Assembly (NCBI GenBank): GCA_031551875.1
Contig: JAVBNA010000020.1
Location: forward strand, 1-64,000
Reading direction: 5' to 3'
Length of the DNA stretch: 64,000 bases
DNA from: JAVBNA01 sp031551875
Lineage (GTDB): Bacteria; Bacillota; Clostridia; Oscillospirales; Acutalibacteraceae
The stretch's first letter is position 1. Each line of letters begins with the position of its first letter. Shown here in pieces: positions 39,958 through 48,456 of this stretch. The notes under the pieces were generated by a model, which did not search any database, was not told the DNA's origin, and was given only the letters and a program-made list of their open reading frames with translations. The translations under genes were made by a program, and so were the position numbers.

Positions 39958-41700
39958 TCAGTCAGTTCCATCCCTTTGAGGCGTCACGAAAACCGTCTTG
40001 TATTTGTCGTAGATCACCATGCCCGGCTTGGCGCCGGCCGGTTTTTTTACATAGCGCACCTCGGTAAAGTCCACCGGGACCTGTGAGGAAGCGGCCGCCT
40101 TGCTGTGCAGAGCTGCGAGCGCCGCCACCTCGAGGATGTCCTCTTCGGGCACTTCTTTCCCCTGCGTGACGAGCACCGTGTGCGAGCCGGGAATATTTTT
40201 GACGTGAAACCACAGATCGCCGGCCGACGCGCGCCCCAGTGTCAGCTGGTCGTTTTGCCGGTTGTTGCGCCCCACGAGCACCTCAAACCCGCCCTTCGTG
40301 AGAAAGGCTCTGGGCGGAAGAGGCGCGGATGAGGACGTTTTCCCTTTGGCGGCACGGCGCAGGTAGCCCTGTTCCATGAGCTCCTGCCGGATTTCCGTGA
40401 GCTCCCGCTCGCTTTCGGCGCGTGACAGCAGATCAAACACCGAATCGATGTACTCAAGTTCCTTTTCCGCCTGCGCAACCTGCACCGTGAGCATTTGCTC
40501 GGCTGTCTTTTGCTTGCGGTAGTCCTTGTAATATTTCTGAGCGTTGGCCGCCGGCGTGAGCATGACATCGAGTGGAATACTCACCGCGATGGGCGGATCC
40601 TCGTAGAAATTTTCCACGGCGGCAACCGCGTCTCCCTTTTGCAGCCGGTAAGCATTGGCGCTGATCAGGTCGCCGTACAAACGCATGGTGTCCCGTTCGG
40701 CGCATTTTTTCAGGTCAATCAGCTGAGCGTTGATTTTTCGGCTCAACCGATCGGAGATGCCCGACAGCAGCTTGAGCAGGTCGTGGGAACGCACGCGCAT
40801 ACGCTCGCGCGAGTCGCGCTTGGCGTAGTAGGCGTCGAGCAGCGCCGAAAAGCTTTCACAGGCGCTGACCTGCGCGCCCGCGCCGTACTGCCGGATCTCC
40901 ATGAAGGAAAAGTCAAGCGGATTGCCGTCCTGCCCCGTGACCATACAGGGCGTGCCTCTTCCGCTCCGGGCGGTCGCAATCAGCTCACCCACGTGAAAAG
41001 ACAGCCGCTCCCACTGTCCCTCGTTCATCTGGCACACACGCACCTCGCCCTTGCAGGCGCGGTGCTCCAGCTCGCGGGCGACAATGGGGGAAATGCCCTG
41101 GATGGCCGACAGCAGCGCTTTGGACAGCACCGCGCTATCCATCGTGCGCACACGGCTCACGATCTCGTCGGGCGTGCAGGAGAGCACCGACAGCTTATCC
41201 TGCGCAGGGGGTGCCTCAAGCGCAAGCCCCGGCAGCACCATGCGTTGGGAGGACATTTCGGGGTAGACCCGCTTGAGCGCGTCCACAATGACCCCCTCGC
41301 CGTCGGTCAGGATCACATTGCTGTGCCGTCCCATAATTTCAATAATTAGGCAAAGGGTGGTCGGGTCGCCCAGCTCACTGACCGTGTCAAAGCGCAGACG
41401 AAGCATGCGCTCGACGTCCACCTGTTCGAAGCTGGCCAGCCGCGCCCCGGTCAGCCGCTTGCGCAGCAGCATGCAGAACATGGGCGGGAACAGCGGGTTT
41501 TCGGGCGAGTGCTTCGTGATGTGAATACGGGGACTGTTGGCGCGCGCCGACAACAGCAGCTTGCCCCCTGCCGTCCTTGACCGCAGGGCGAGCACAATTT
41601 CCTCCTTGCTCGGCTGGTAGACCTTCTCGATCTTTGCGCCGATGTATTCTTTTTCCAGTTCCTGTTTGACGTGCCGTAAGAATATGCCGTCCAGCGCCAT
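39958..41700 (-). CDS. rqcH: RqcH, ribosome quality-control NFACT protein
   Basis: A 580-residue NFACT protein. The NFACT-N/HhH part opens MALDGIFLRHVKQELEKEYI; the middle is coiled coil; the C-terminal NFACT-R domain has LVGRNNRQNDQLTLGRASAGDLWFHVKNIPGSH (seen in parts, about 470-505). RqcH recruits tRNA-Ala to obstructed 50S subunits and adds alanine tails. The residues known as Asp97-Arg98 in Bacillus read Glu97-Arg98 here. Its partner RqcP is encoded at 12344. Older annotations call this a fibronectin-binding protein. Confidence 0.93.
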   Translation of the reverse strand: MALDGIFLRHVKQELEKEYIGAKIEKVYQPSKEEIVLALRSRTAGGKLLLSARANSPRIHITKHSPENPLFPPMFCMLLRKRLTGARLASFEQVDVERMLRLRFDTVSELGDPTTLCLIIEIMGRHSNVILTDGEGVIVDALKRVYPEMSSQRMVLPGLALEAPPAQDKLSVLSCTPDEIVSRVRTMDSAVLSKALLSAIQGISPIVARELEHRACKGEVRVCQMNEGQWERLSFHVGELIATARSGRGTPCMVTGQDGNPLDFSFMEIRQYGAGAQVSACESFSALLDAYYAKRDSRERMRVRSHDLLKLLSGISDRLSRKINAQLIDLKKCAERDTMRLYGDLISANAYRLQKGDAVAAVENFYEDPPIAVSIPLDVMLTPAANAQKYYKDYRKQKTAEQMLTVQVAQAEKELEYIDSVFDLLSRAESERELTEIRQELMEQGYLRRAAKGKTSSSAPLPPRAFLTKGGFEVLVGRNNRQNDQLTLGRASAGDLWFHVKNIPGSHTVLVTQGKEVPEEDILEVAALAALHSKAAASSQVPVDFTEVRYVKKPAGAKPGMVIYDKYKTVFVTPQRDGTD

Positions 41701-41727
41701 GCTCAGGCCCCCTCAATCCTTTTAAAA

Positions 41728-42813
41728 TTATATCACACTGACCGGGTCGCGGTGTGCCTCCGACAGCAGGACGGGCAGGCCGGGAAATGCCTCACAAAGC
41801 ATCTGCCTCAGCGGCTCCATCGCAACATGCTCGGTGGCAAAATGCCCCGCGTCAAGCAGTGTCAGCCCCATTTCGCGGGCGGCCAGCCATTCGTGATGCT
41901 TGACCTCCCCCGTGAGCAGCGCGTCGGCGACCCTAGCGGCCTCAGAGACCAGATGACCGCCCGCTCCGCCGCACACCGCAAGCCGCTTGACCGGGTGTCT
42001 GCCCGGCGCAAAGCGCACGGCGGCGCAGCCGAGCGACCGCTTGATGTGTCGGGCAAGCTCGGACGGAGGAAGCGCTTCAGGCAGCTCACCCACCCGCCCT
42101 TCACCCAGCGCGGTATGTACCGCACGGTTTTCCAGAACATCATAGGCCGGCTCCTCATAGGGGTGGGCGTCCCTCATGGCGTTCAGTACGGCGGGCAGCG
42201 CAGTCTTGCTGCACAGCAGCTCCAGCCGCGTCTCCTCGACACGGGACAGCTCGCCGGTCTCCCCCACCGCCGGACGTGCGTCTGCAAGCGGACGGAACTG
42301 CCCGACGCCGTCGCTCCGAAAAGCGCAGTCACAGTATTGCCCCAGCGCGCCCGCGCCTGCGCCCGTCATGGCGGCGAGCACCGCATCAGCCTGTCCGCGC
42401 GGCACAAACACAATGAGCTTGACGCCGTATTCTGCGCGGTAATCTTTAAACGGACGCGCATTCGTGAGCCCCACCGCCTGTGCGAGGCTTGTGTTGACGC
42501 CGCCTTCGGCGACGTCGTAGTTGGTGTGGACGCTGATGACGCCGATTTTGCGCTCAATCAGCTTATACACCGTGTCACCCGGCGCAATGCGCCTGAGCGG
42601 GTGAAAAATGACCGGGTGGTGGCTGACAATCAGACTGCACCCCTTGTCCGCTGCCTCCTCCGCAACCTCATTCGTGACGTCCAGCGCCACGAGTGCTTTG
42701 TAAACCGGGTCATCGGCCGCGCCGATCAGCAGTCCGGCGTTGTCGAAGTCCATCTGTGTGTCAAAGGGGGCGACGGCATCGATTTTGTCATAAATTTCCC
42801 CGATGGTGATCAT
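41728..42813 (-). CDS. Nif3-like dinuclear metal centre protein
   Basis: A 361-residue Nif3/YqfO-type protein (GTP cyclohydrolase I type 2 family). The metal ligands are in VSHHPVIFHP, VHTNYDVAEGGVN and, at the end, DAGHFATEHVAMEPL; the middle holds the YqfO-type insertion with PYEEPAYDV. The biochemical role is unsettled. ATG at 42813 overlaps the TGA of trmK by four bases, so the two are coupled; the open frame upstream of it lies inside trmK. Confidence 0.93.
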   Translation of the reverse strand: MITIGEIYDKIDAVAPFDTQMDFDNAGLLIGAADDPVYKALVALDVTNEVAEEAADKGCSLIVSHHPVIFHPLRRIAPGDTVYKLIERKIGVISVHTNYDVAEGGVNTSLAQAVGLTNARPFKDYRAEYGVKLIVFVPRGQADAVLAAMTGAGAGALGQYCDCAFRSDGVGQFRPLADARPAVGETGELSRVEETRLELLCSKTALPAVLNAMRDAHPYEEPAYDVLENRAVHTALGEGRVGELPEALPPSELARHIKRSLGCAAVRFAPGRHPVKRLAVCGGAGGHLVSEAARVADALLTGEVKHHEWLAAREMGLTLLDAGHFATEHVAMEPLRQMLCEAFPGLPVLLSEAHRDPVSVI

Positions 42814-43517
42814 GCGTTTTCCTCCTTGTCTGTCATAGCTTGCAGCTCTTCCATGAGCCGCCCGAAGGCCTCCGCCCGTTCGGCTTCTCCCCGCGCGCAC
42901 AGGCCTTTATAAATATTCCCGATGTGACGCAGCTGTTTGCGGATGTACCGCCTGTTTTCCGCTGAGGCGGCGGGATTTAGAAGGCCGATCCAGCGATAGC
43001 GCGAGGCCTCCCCGCAGGGCGTCGGGACGCCGGTATAGCGCGCGGTCATGATCGTATAAATCCACCCCGCCGCGCTTACCGCCCACTCCTCCTCCAGCGC
43101 ATACCCATGCCCCGCCAGAAATTCCCTGAGTTCCTCCGCGGCGGACATGGGCTGTAAAAACCATCGAATGGCGGGGGTCCTCCACCCGCCCTGTTCGAGG
43201 ATGCGAGCAATGAGTTCGCCCCCCATGCCGGCGATTACGACCTCATCCGCCTCGTCGGGCGTGAACGCCGACAACCCGTCCGACAACCGCGCCTCCACCC
43301 TGTCCTCACAACCGTAGAGCGCAATGTTCTCCCTCGCCCGCCGAAGCGGTCCCTCGGCAACGTCGGCGGCAATCGCCCGTGCGATGACGCCCTCCCGGCA
43401 CAGCCACACCGGCAGGCGGGCGTGATCGGTGCCGATGTCCGCCAGGGTGCACCCTGGCGTCACACGATCCGCGATGGCGCGCAGGCGGGGGTCAAGTTCA
43501 AACAAAGGGCGCGTCAT
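42810..43517 (-). CDS. trmK: tRNA (adenine(22)-N(1))-methyltransferase
   Basis: A 235-residue TrmK (YqfN), which methylates A22 of tRNA with SAM. The SAM-binding motif I is LADIGTDHARLPVWLCREG, followed by AIAADVAEGPLRRARENIAL and the family signature VVIAGMGGELIARILEQG; a C-terminal coiled region ends the protein. ATG at 43517 follows AGGAGGT. trmK-nif3 is a standard pair in Firmicutes, usually after rpoD; here it is about 40 kb away. Confidence 0.93.
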   Translation of the reverse strand: MTRPLFELDPRLRAIADRVTPGCTLADIGTDHARLPVWLCREGVIARAIAADVAEGPLRRARENIALYGCEDRVEARLSDGLSAFTPDEADEVVIAGMGGELIARILEQGGWRTPAIRWFLQPMSAAEELREFLAGHGYALEEEWAVSAAGWIYTIMTARYTGVPTPCGEASRYRWIGLLNPAASAENRRYIRKQLRHIGNIYKGLCARGEAERAEAFGRLMEELQAMTDKEENA

Positions 43518-43545
43518 GGACAAACCTCCTATTGTCAACCGACCG

Positions 43546-43578
43546 GAAAAAGCGCCGCCGCCCATGTTGGACGGCGGC
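43546..43578 (-). terminator. Terminator of the DUF1858 gene
   Basis: A 10-bp stem (43554-43563 with 43569-43578, GCCGCCGCCC arm, one G-U) followed by CTTTTTCC on the minus strand. Confidence 0.8.
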
Positions 43579-43585
43579 GGTACAG

Positions 43586-43798
43586 TCAGTCCTGTTTCTC
43601 TCCTGAAATGTGTGCGTTGAGACGCTGAACAAGCGCGTCCGCGTCGGTGCCGTGCACCTGGCAGGCCTGCTCGATGGTTTCCCCCCGTGAGGCGGGGCAG
43701 CCCAGGCAGTGCATGCCCATTTCCAGAAAATAGGGCGCTGTTTCGCGATCCAGATCCAATACATCCCCGATGATCGTTTCCTTGGTAATCAATGCCAT
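43586..43798 (-). CDS. DUF1858 domain protein
   Basis: A 70-residue protein that is one DUF1858 domain: TKETIIGDVLDLDRETAPYF, then the CxxC motif in GMHCLGCPASRGETIEQAC. The domain is also known as a redox-disulfide domain found beside hybrid cluster protein in anaerobes, suggesting a thiol or metal role. Start at the second Met, seven bases after GGAGG. It lies between the large repeat protein and trmK and has its own terminator. Confidence 0.88.
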   Translation of the reverse strand: MALITKETIIGDVLDLDRETAPYFLEMGMHCLGCPASRGETIEQACQVHGTDADALVQRLNAHISGEKQD

Positions 43799-43820
43799 CA
43801 TTTTTCCTCCGTTCTTACTC

Positions 43821-46664
43821 TTATCGGATGACCGTCCCTGCCGAGGGCGGAATTATATTCTCCCCACTGACCCGCTCCAAATATGCCTTTTTGTAAACCG
43901 GAAGCAAAGAAAAATCGCTGTCGCGCATATCAAAGCCACGGAAATCGGCGCTTTCCAGGTCAAAGCTGGGCGGGTAAATCAGCCCCTTGATGTCGGACGC
44001 GCCCGCAACGTGCTCAAAGCGCATGTTTTTGACCAGACTGAAATCGCTGTATGAAATGTCACGGCCGCGGAAGTCCGTGCGCTGCATGTTGAAGGTGTTG
44101 GGATAGACAATGCCGTTGATTTTCTGCGCGAGACGGATGTGCCCGAAGGTCAGCCCCGACACCTTGCTGAAATCGCTGTATGCGATGTTGCGTCCCGAAT
44201 AGTCGGCGTTTTCAATGTCGAAAGACGCGGGATAAGCCAGGCCGTAAATCCGATAGGTGTTCATGACGTGCTGCCAGCGAAAGCTGCTGACCCGCGTGAA
44301 GTCGGAGAATGAAATATCGCGGTCAAAGAACTCCGCCCGCTCAATATTGAAATCGGAGGGATATTCAATGCCCCGAATCGACGCCGCCGTGCGCAGGTGC
44401 TTCCAGCGCAGATCCTCGACACGGGTGAAGTCGGAAAAGGAAATGTCCCGTCCCGAGAAATCGGCCCGTTCAATGTCAAAGTCGGCGGGGTATACGATGC
44501 CCTTGATTTTTTCCGCCGGCTGGAGGTGCTTCCAACGCAGGAAGCGCAACTGGCTGAAATCACTCTGAGAGATATCCCGGCCGGTAAAATCAGCGCGGTC
44601 AATGTTAAACTCGCGGGGGTAAATAATCCCTTTGAGGGAATTCGAGCGCTTGATCTGCCGCCATTTGAGGAAAGGAACCAAGCTGAAATCGGAGAAGGAG
44701 ATATCCTTGCCCATAAAGTCGGCGTTTTCCATATCAAATTCCGCCGGGTACTTGACCCCGACGATGTTTTCGGCAAAGCGGATGTGTTCCCAGCGCAGGT
44801 ATTTGTCCTTGCTAAAATCCATATAGGCGAGGTAACGCCCGTCATACCGCTCATGCTCGCGAATCTTGCGCAGCGTTTCACTGTCCGCGATCGTACGCAT
44901 GGCCGGCGCAGTCTGTACCGCTCCTGAGGTGTCGCCCGTCTGGGGCAGCATCGGCGGCATCATGCCCGGCGACATGTGATACATCATCATGCCGCCGTTC
45001 GGACTCATCACCACATACATGGGCACCGGCACCCCCGTCGGCATCATGCCCGCCTGCAGGCCGAGCGGCTGTATGCCCTGCATTCCGGGGAAACCCTGCA
45101 TCTGCACAAAGCTCTGCATTTGCGGCGGTACCATCACTGGCTGTCCGCCCGGGAAAGCGCCGTTCATCAGCTGCTGCTGATAAGCCGCCCACATCTGGGC
45201 GAGCTTGGTTCCCATATCCTCAGCCGCACTCCCCGCTCCTCCGTCGGCAAACGGCGACTGTTCGGGCTGGCTGCGCGTGGTTTTTTTAGGACGCTGGGGT
45301 TCGGGTTGGGGCTGTTTGGGCGCGGCTTTTTCGGTCACCGCGCGCTCGGACTCCTTCCGATTCAGGATGGTCACCTGATAGGACGTGTCGGGCTGCACCG
45401 CTTCACTGCCGTGACTGCGCACAGTGTTGGAGACACGATCTGACGGGTTAATCCTGAGCGGCTCAGGGTTTTCCTTGGTTCCCGTGCGCATGCCAGCAGC
45501 TCCTGACGATTGTCCGGCGGTGGCGCGCGACGGCGGTTTGCGGGTTCGGGCAGCGGAAGAACCGTTTAGCGGGATATTCTTCCAGGTCAGCTCAGCTTCT
45601 TTGTGCTCCGCGGGCTGTCTGTCCTCCTCCCCCTTGTCCGACTGTGCAAACTCAGCCCGGTAAGGGTTGGATCTTTTCTTTTCCTCTTTGGGCTTTTCCT
45701 TGTCAAAGGCCGCGCGCAGCTGTTCTTTGTATCGATTGATCCGGTCGGCGTAGCTGCCGCCGCTCGGCTCTTCATAGGGCTGTTCAAATTCGGCTTCCGG
45801 TTCAGGCTCGTACTCGTCCTGCTCCTCCGGCTCTGACACGGCCTCTTCCTCCGTCACCGGCAGCTCCTCGTCCAAGTCGGACAATGCGGCCTCTTCGGCA
45901 GACACTTCCCTGGAAATATACTCCTCTTCCTGGGAAGGAACCTCCTCCGCCGGCGCGAAGAGAATCTCGAGCGGAGCGGGCTCCGCAGCGGGATGCGCCT
46001 GCACAATGATCTGCGGGTCGGTCGGCAGCGTGACTGGCGGCACGGCCGGAGATAGGGGCAGAACGGGAGGCACCTCCGTATATTCAGGCGCCCAGCCGGG
46101 CGCTGTTCGTTCGGGGATAATCACCTCGTATGGCGGGCTGGTTTGCGTCTGAGCCTGTCCGTTTGGATAGGGCGACGCATAGCTCGGCCGGTAGACGGGC
46201 GGAGCGGGACGCACCGGCGCGGAATAGGCGGGGGGCGTCGGATAGGGCGACGCCGCTGGCGCGCCGTTGTTGTAATAGGGCGGCCGTATCACCGGTTCAG
46301 GCGTCAAATACGGAGTGACCGGCCGCTGGGGCGCAGAACGTACATTTCCGTTATAGTAGGGCAAATCAGGCTGGGGCTGAAATCCATCGCGGTAGGGCAG
46401 GTTTGCCTTTTGCGGGCTCTGCGGTCGGATCGCAGGCGGCTGTGCAGGACGGACATAGGCGGGCTGGCTCTCCCGCGCAAACACACCTTTGTTGACCGTA
46501 AACCCGGTAAGCTGCTTGCTGACCGCGTTGCCGCACTCCGCGCACACAATTGCGGTCGGCGAATTGGGCGCGCCGCAGTTGGCACACCGAACCGAATGAT
46601 CCTGTTTAGCCTTCACAGGATCACCGCTTTGCAGTGAATCCAAAAAATTGTCAAAATCAGGCAT
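43821..46664 (-). CDS. Zinc-ribbon protein with 43-residue pentapeptide-like repeats
   Basis: A roughly 947-residue protein of unknown function. An N-terminal zinc ribbon (CANCGAPNSPTAIVCAECG, about 22-41) is followed by 550 residues of low-complexity, disordered sequence: Pro/Tyr-rich, then acidic, then charged, then Met/Pro/Gly-rich (about 490-590). The last 310 residues are seven to eight repeats of about 43 residues, each with three pentapeptide-like steps such as ADFSGRDISFSDF and a spacer with LRWKHL and GIxYPxxFDIE. No signal peptide or membrane segment was seen. ATG at 46664 has GAAAGG before it. Confidence 0.8.
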   Translation of the reverse strand: MPDFDNFLDSLQSGDPVKAKQDHSVRCANCGAPNSPTAIVCAECGNAVSKQLTGFTVNKGVFARESQPAYVRPAQPPAIRPQSPQKANLPYRDGFQPQPDLPYYNGNVRSAPQRPVTPYLTPEPVIRPPYYNNGAPAASPYPTPPAYSAPVRPAPPVYRPSYASPYPNGQAQTQTSPPYEVIIPERTAPGWAPEYTEVPPVLPLSPAVPPVTLPTDPQIIVQAHPAAEPAPLEILFAPAEEVPSQEEEYISREVSAEEAALSDLDEELPVTEEEAVSEPEEQDEYEPEPEAEFEQPYEEPSGGSYADRINRYKEQLRAAFDKEKPKEEKKRSNPYRAEFAQSDKGEEDRQPAEHKEAELTWKNIPLNGSSAARTRKPPSRATAGQSSGAAGMRTGTKENPEPLRINPSDRVSNTVRSHGSEAVQPDTSYQVTILNRKESERAVTEKAAPKQPQPEPQRPKKTTRSQPEQSPFADGGAGSAAEDMGTKLAQMWAAYQQQLMNGAFPGGQPVMVPPQMQSFVQMQGFPGMQGIQPLGLQAGMMPTGVPVPMYVVMSPNGGMMMYHMSPGMMPPMLPQTGDTSGAVQTAPAMRTIADSETLRKIREHERYDGRYLAYMDFSKDKYLRWEHIRFAENIVGVKYPAEFDMENADFMGKDISFSDFSLVPFLKWRQIKRSNSLKGIIYPREFNIDRADFTGRDISQSDFSQLRFLRWKHLQPAEKIKGIVYPADFDIERADFSGRDISFSDFTRVEDLRWKHLRTAASIRGIEYPSDFNIERAEFFDRDISFSDFTRVSSFRWQHVMNTYRIYGLAYPASFDIENADYSGRNIAYSDFSKVSGLTFGHIRLAQKINGIVYPNTFNMQRTDFRGRDISYSDFSLVKNMRFEHVAGASDIKGLIYPPSFDLESADFRGFDMRDSDFSLLPVYKKAYLERVSGENIIPPSAGTVIR

Positions 46665-46784
46665 TTGGCCTTTCATCCTTTCGGGTTATCTGCTGACTGC
46701 TCTACCCACTCAATCCTTTTTCAGGTTCGAGTCAAGCCATACCCCGTCCATGGGAAAACCGCACTCCCATGTATCTGGTATAAT

Positions 46785-46813
46785 AGTATACCACAAAACC
46801 TTGTGAATCACAA
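46785..46813 (-). promoter_or_regulatory. Probable promoter of the repeat-protein gene
   Basis: TTGTGA (46808-46813), a 17-base spacer and TATACT (46785-46790) on the minus strand, about 120 bases upstream of the start. Confidence 0.5.
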
Positions 46814-46837
46814 ATATTTCTTTTCCTCCTGCGCTGA

Positions 46838-47611
46838 TCAGTGCAGGCCTTCAAAATCCGAGGCAAAAAAATTGTATTTATACGGACTGTCGGGATGTTT
46901 TCGGATGATACAAATCATTTCCCCGACGCCGTCATAGGTTTCGCCGTCCTCCATCAAATCCCCCGCCCGTCCGACACATTTTATGAATCCGTTTCCCAGA
47001 TCCTGCACATAGTCGACCTCGGCCTTGACCGCCATATAAAAGGAGCCGTCCCATTTGTAATAGTCGCCGTCGTAATATATCGTTTCCATGTTGTCAGGGT
47101 TATCCTCCGCATATTGCTGCGGCTGTTCGATGCGTTTGCCAAAATAGCCGTAGATCATGTCCTCAAAGGTCTTAGCGGACACACCCAGCCGTCCGTCGGG
47201 GAATGTCTTAGTCTTTTTTTCCCTGATGCTCATGTTTATGCCGCAGTTGAGCAGGACTTCGTCGTCAATCTCTGTATATTCAAATTGCCCGAATACAGCC
47301 ATGCTGCTTGTCAGATAGGCTTCAATTTCCGCAATCTCAGCCTCGGTCAGCTTTAAATATTTGCCCTTTTGACTGGTCTTGGGCACCTCCGCGTCCACCG
47401 GGATGCCCGACGTGATGTTCGATACCTCCGAGGACGGAACACTTTCGGGAACGACCACTTCGGATGCTACCGATTCCGTGACGCTTGTCACCGTTGAAGT
47501 AACGCTCTCCCTCTCACTGGTAACAGGGGCGGTCGGCTTTGCGGATGTACAGCCCCACAAAAGGCAGAGGCTCATAAAAAGGGCCAGAATCCCTGACATT
47601 TTTTTCTTCAT
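46838..47611 (-). CDS. Putative lipoprotein with Ser/Thr/Val-rich linker
   Basis: A 257-residue lipoprotein: signal peptide MKKKMSGILALFMSLC with lipobox LLWGC, then a linker rich in Ser, Thr and Val (about 25-75, as in ESVTSTVTSVTESVASEVVV), then a globular domain of about 175 residues with YFGKRIEQPQQYAEDNPDN and DGDYYKWDGSFYMAVKAEVD. The domain is not recognised. ATG at 47611 with GGAAGGAG upstream. It should sit outside the membrane; the neighbours give no hint of a task. Confidence 0.75.
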   Translation of the reverse strand: MKKKMSGILALFMSLCLLWGCTSAKPTAPVTSERESVTSTVTSVTESVASEVVVPESVPSSEVSNITSGIPVDAEVPKTSQKGKYLKLTEAEIAEIEAYLTSSMAVFGQFEYTEIDDEVLLNCGINMSIREKKTKTFPDGRLGVSAKTFEDMIYGYFGKRIEQPQQYAEDNPDNMETIYYDGDYYKWDGSFYMAVKAEVDYVQDLGNGFIKCVGRAGDLMEDGETYDGVGEMICIIRKHPDSPYKYNFFASDFEGLH

Positions 47612-47810
47612 GGTTGTCTCCTTCCGGACGTTCATCATAAAAGCTTTCAATTCTATATATTATAAACCATTTTATGTGGATACACAACCATTTTGTCCCA
47701 AATTCTGATTGATTACAAGCTTTCGTCGCCCCACAGTAATTTTTTCCTTTCTTGAAACAAAAGTTTACAAAAAAGTCCAGATTCGTTTAAATCTGGTTTT
47801 CAAAACTTGG

Positions 47811-47839
47811 TTGCGCATTGTACAGGTTTGTGTTAGAAT
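47811..47839 (+). promoter_or_regulatory. Promoter of the DUF1836 gene
   Basis: TTGCGC (47811-47816), a 17-base spacer and TAGAAT (47834-47839), 38 bases before the start codon. Confidence 0.6.
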
Positions 47840-47876
47840 ATGTAGGATATTATGAGTGAAGAGGTGACTTCTTTCG

Positions 47877-48419
47877 ATGAGCAGTCCCAATGAACGGATC
47901 CAGGCCTGGGTGCAGGACATCTCCGCCTACTCACACGTGGAGTGGAACCGGATGCCGGAAATTGACCTGTACATGGATCAGGTTATTACATACATGGACA
48001 AGCAGCTCAGCGTGTTCCGGCGCAGCGACGAGGCCAAGGCGCTGACGCCCAGCATGATTAACAACTATGTCAAGGATGAGCTTCTGAAAAATCCCGTGCG
48101 AAAAAAATACTCGCGTGAGCATCTCGCGGCGCTGCATATGATCTGCCTGCTCAAGCAGGTGCTCTCCATCCCCGATGTGTCCGACCTGTTAAAGCTTCTT
48201 GGCGAACATAAATCCATGGAGGAACTGTATGAATCTTTTTCCTCCATTCAGAAAACCGCCTTTGCCGACGTCGCACAACGCGTCGCCGCCATGGACGACC
48301 ACCGTGAGCATTTAGTGGCTCTCGCACTTGAGCTTTCCATTGAAGCCGGCGCCCGCCGGACTATGGTGGAAAAAATTCTCAGTGAAATGTCGCGGGGCGA
48401 GACCGAAGAAAAGGAATAG
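47877..48419 (+). CDS. DUF1836 domain protein, probable DNA-binding regulator
   Basis: A 180-residue protein that matches the DUF1836 type: an N-terminal helical part with MPEIDLYMDQVITYMDKQL, then ALTPSMINNYVKDELLKNP and KKYSREHLAALHMICLLKQVLSI (seen in parts), which look like a MerR-like winged helix. The family is widespread in Firmicutes and thought to be regulatory. Start: ATG after GAGGTGA about ten bases upstream. It is followed 37 bases later by the zinc-ribbon membrane protein and may share its message. Confidence 0.8.
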   Translation: MSSPNERIQAWVQDISAYSHVEWNRMPEIDLYMDQVITYMDKQLSVFRRSDEAKALTPSMINNYVKDELLKNPVRKKYSREHLAALHMICLLKQVLSIPDVSDLLKLLGEHKSMEELYESFSSIQKTAFADVAQRVAAMDDHREHLVALALELSIEAGARRTMVEKILSEMSRGETEEKE

Positions 48420-48456
48420 TCTTAACGTCCCACACCTGAACATAAGGAGAATGAAC

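Noticed and set aside
43821..44820. CRISPR-like array from regularly spaced near-repeats of about 129 bases
   Set aside because: The repeats are in frame, diverge mostly at the protein level, have no unique spacers, and encode the 43-residue protein repeat.
46680..46745. tRNA gene suggested by a T-loop-like GGTTCGAGTC and a D-arm-like TGGGTAGAGCAG
   Set aside because: The two pieces are on opposite strands and no acceptor stem or anticodon arm can be built around either.
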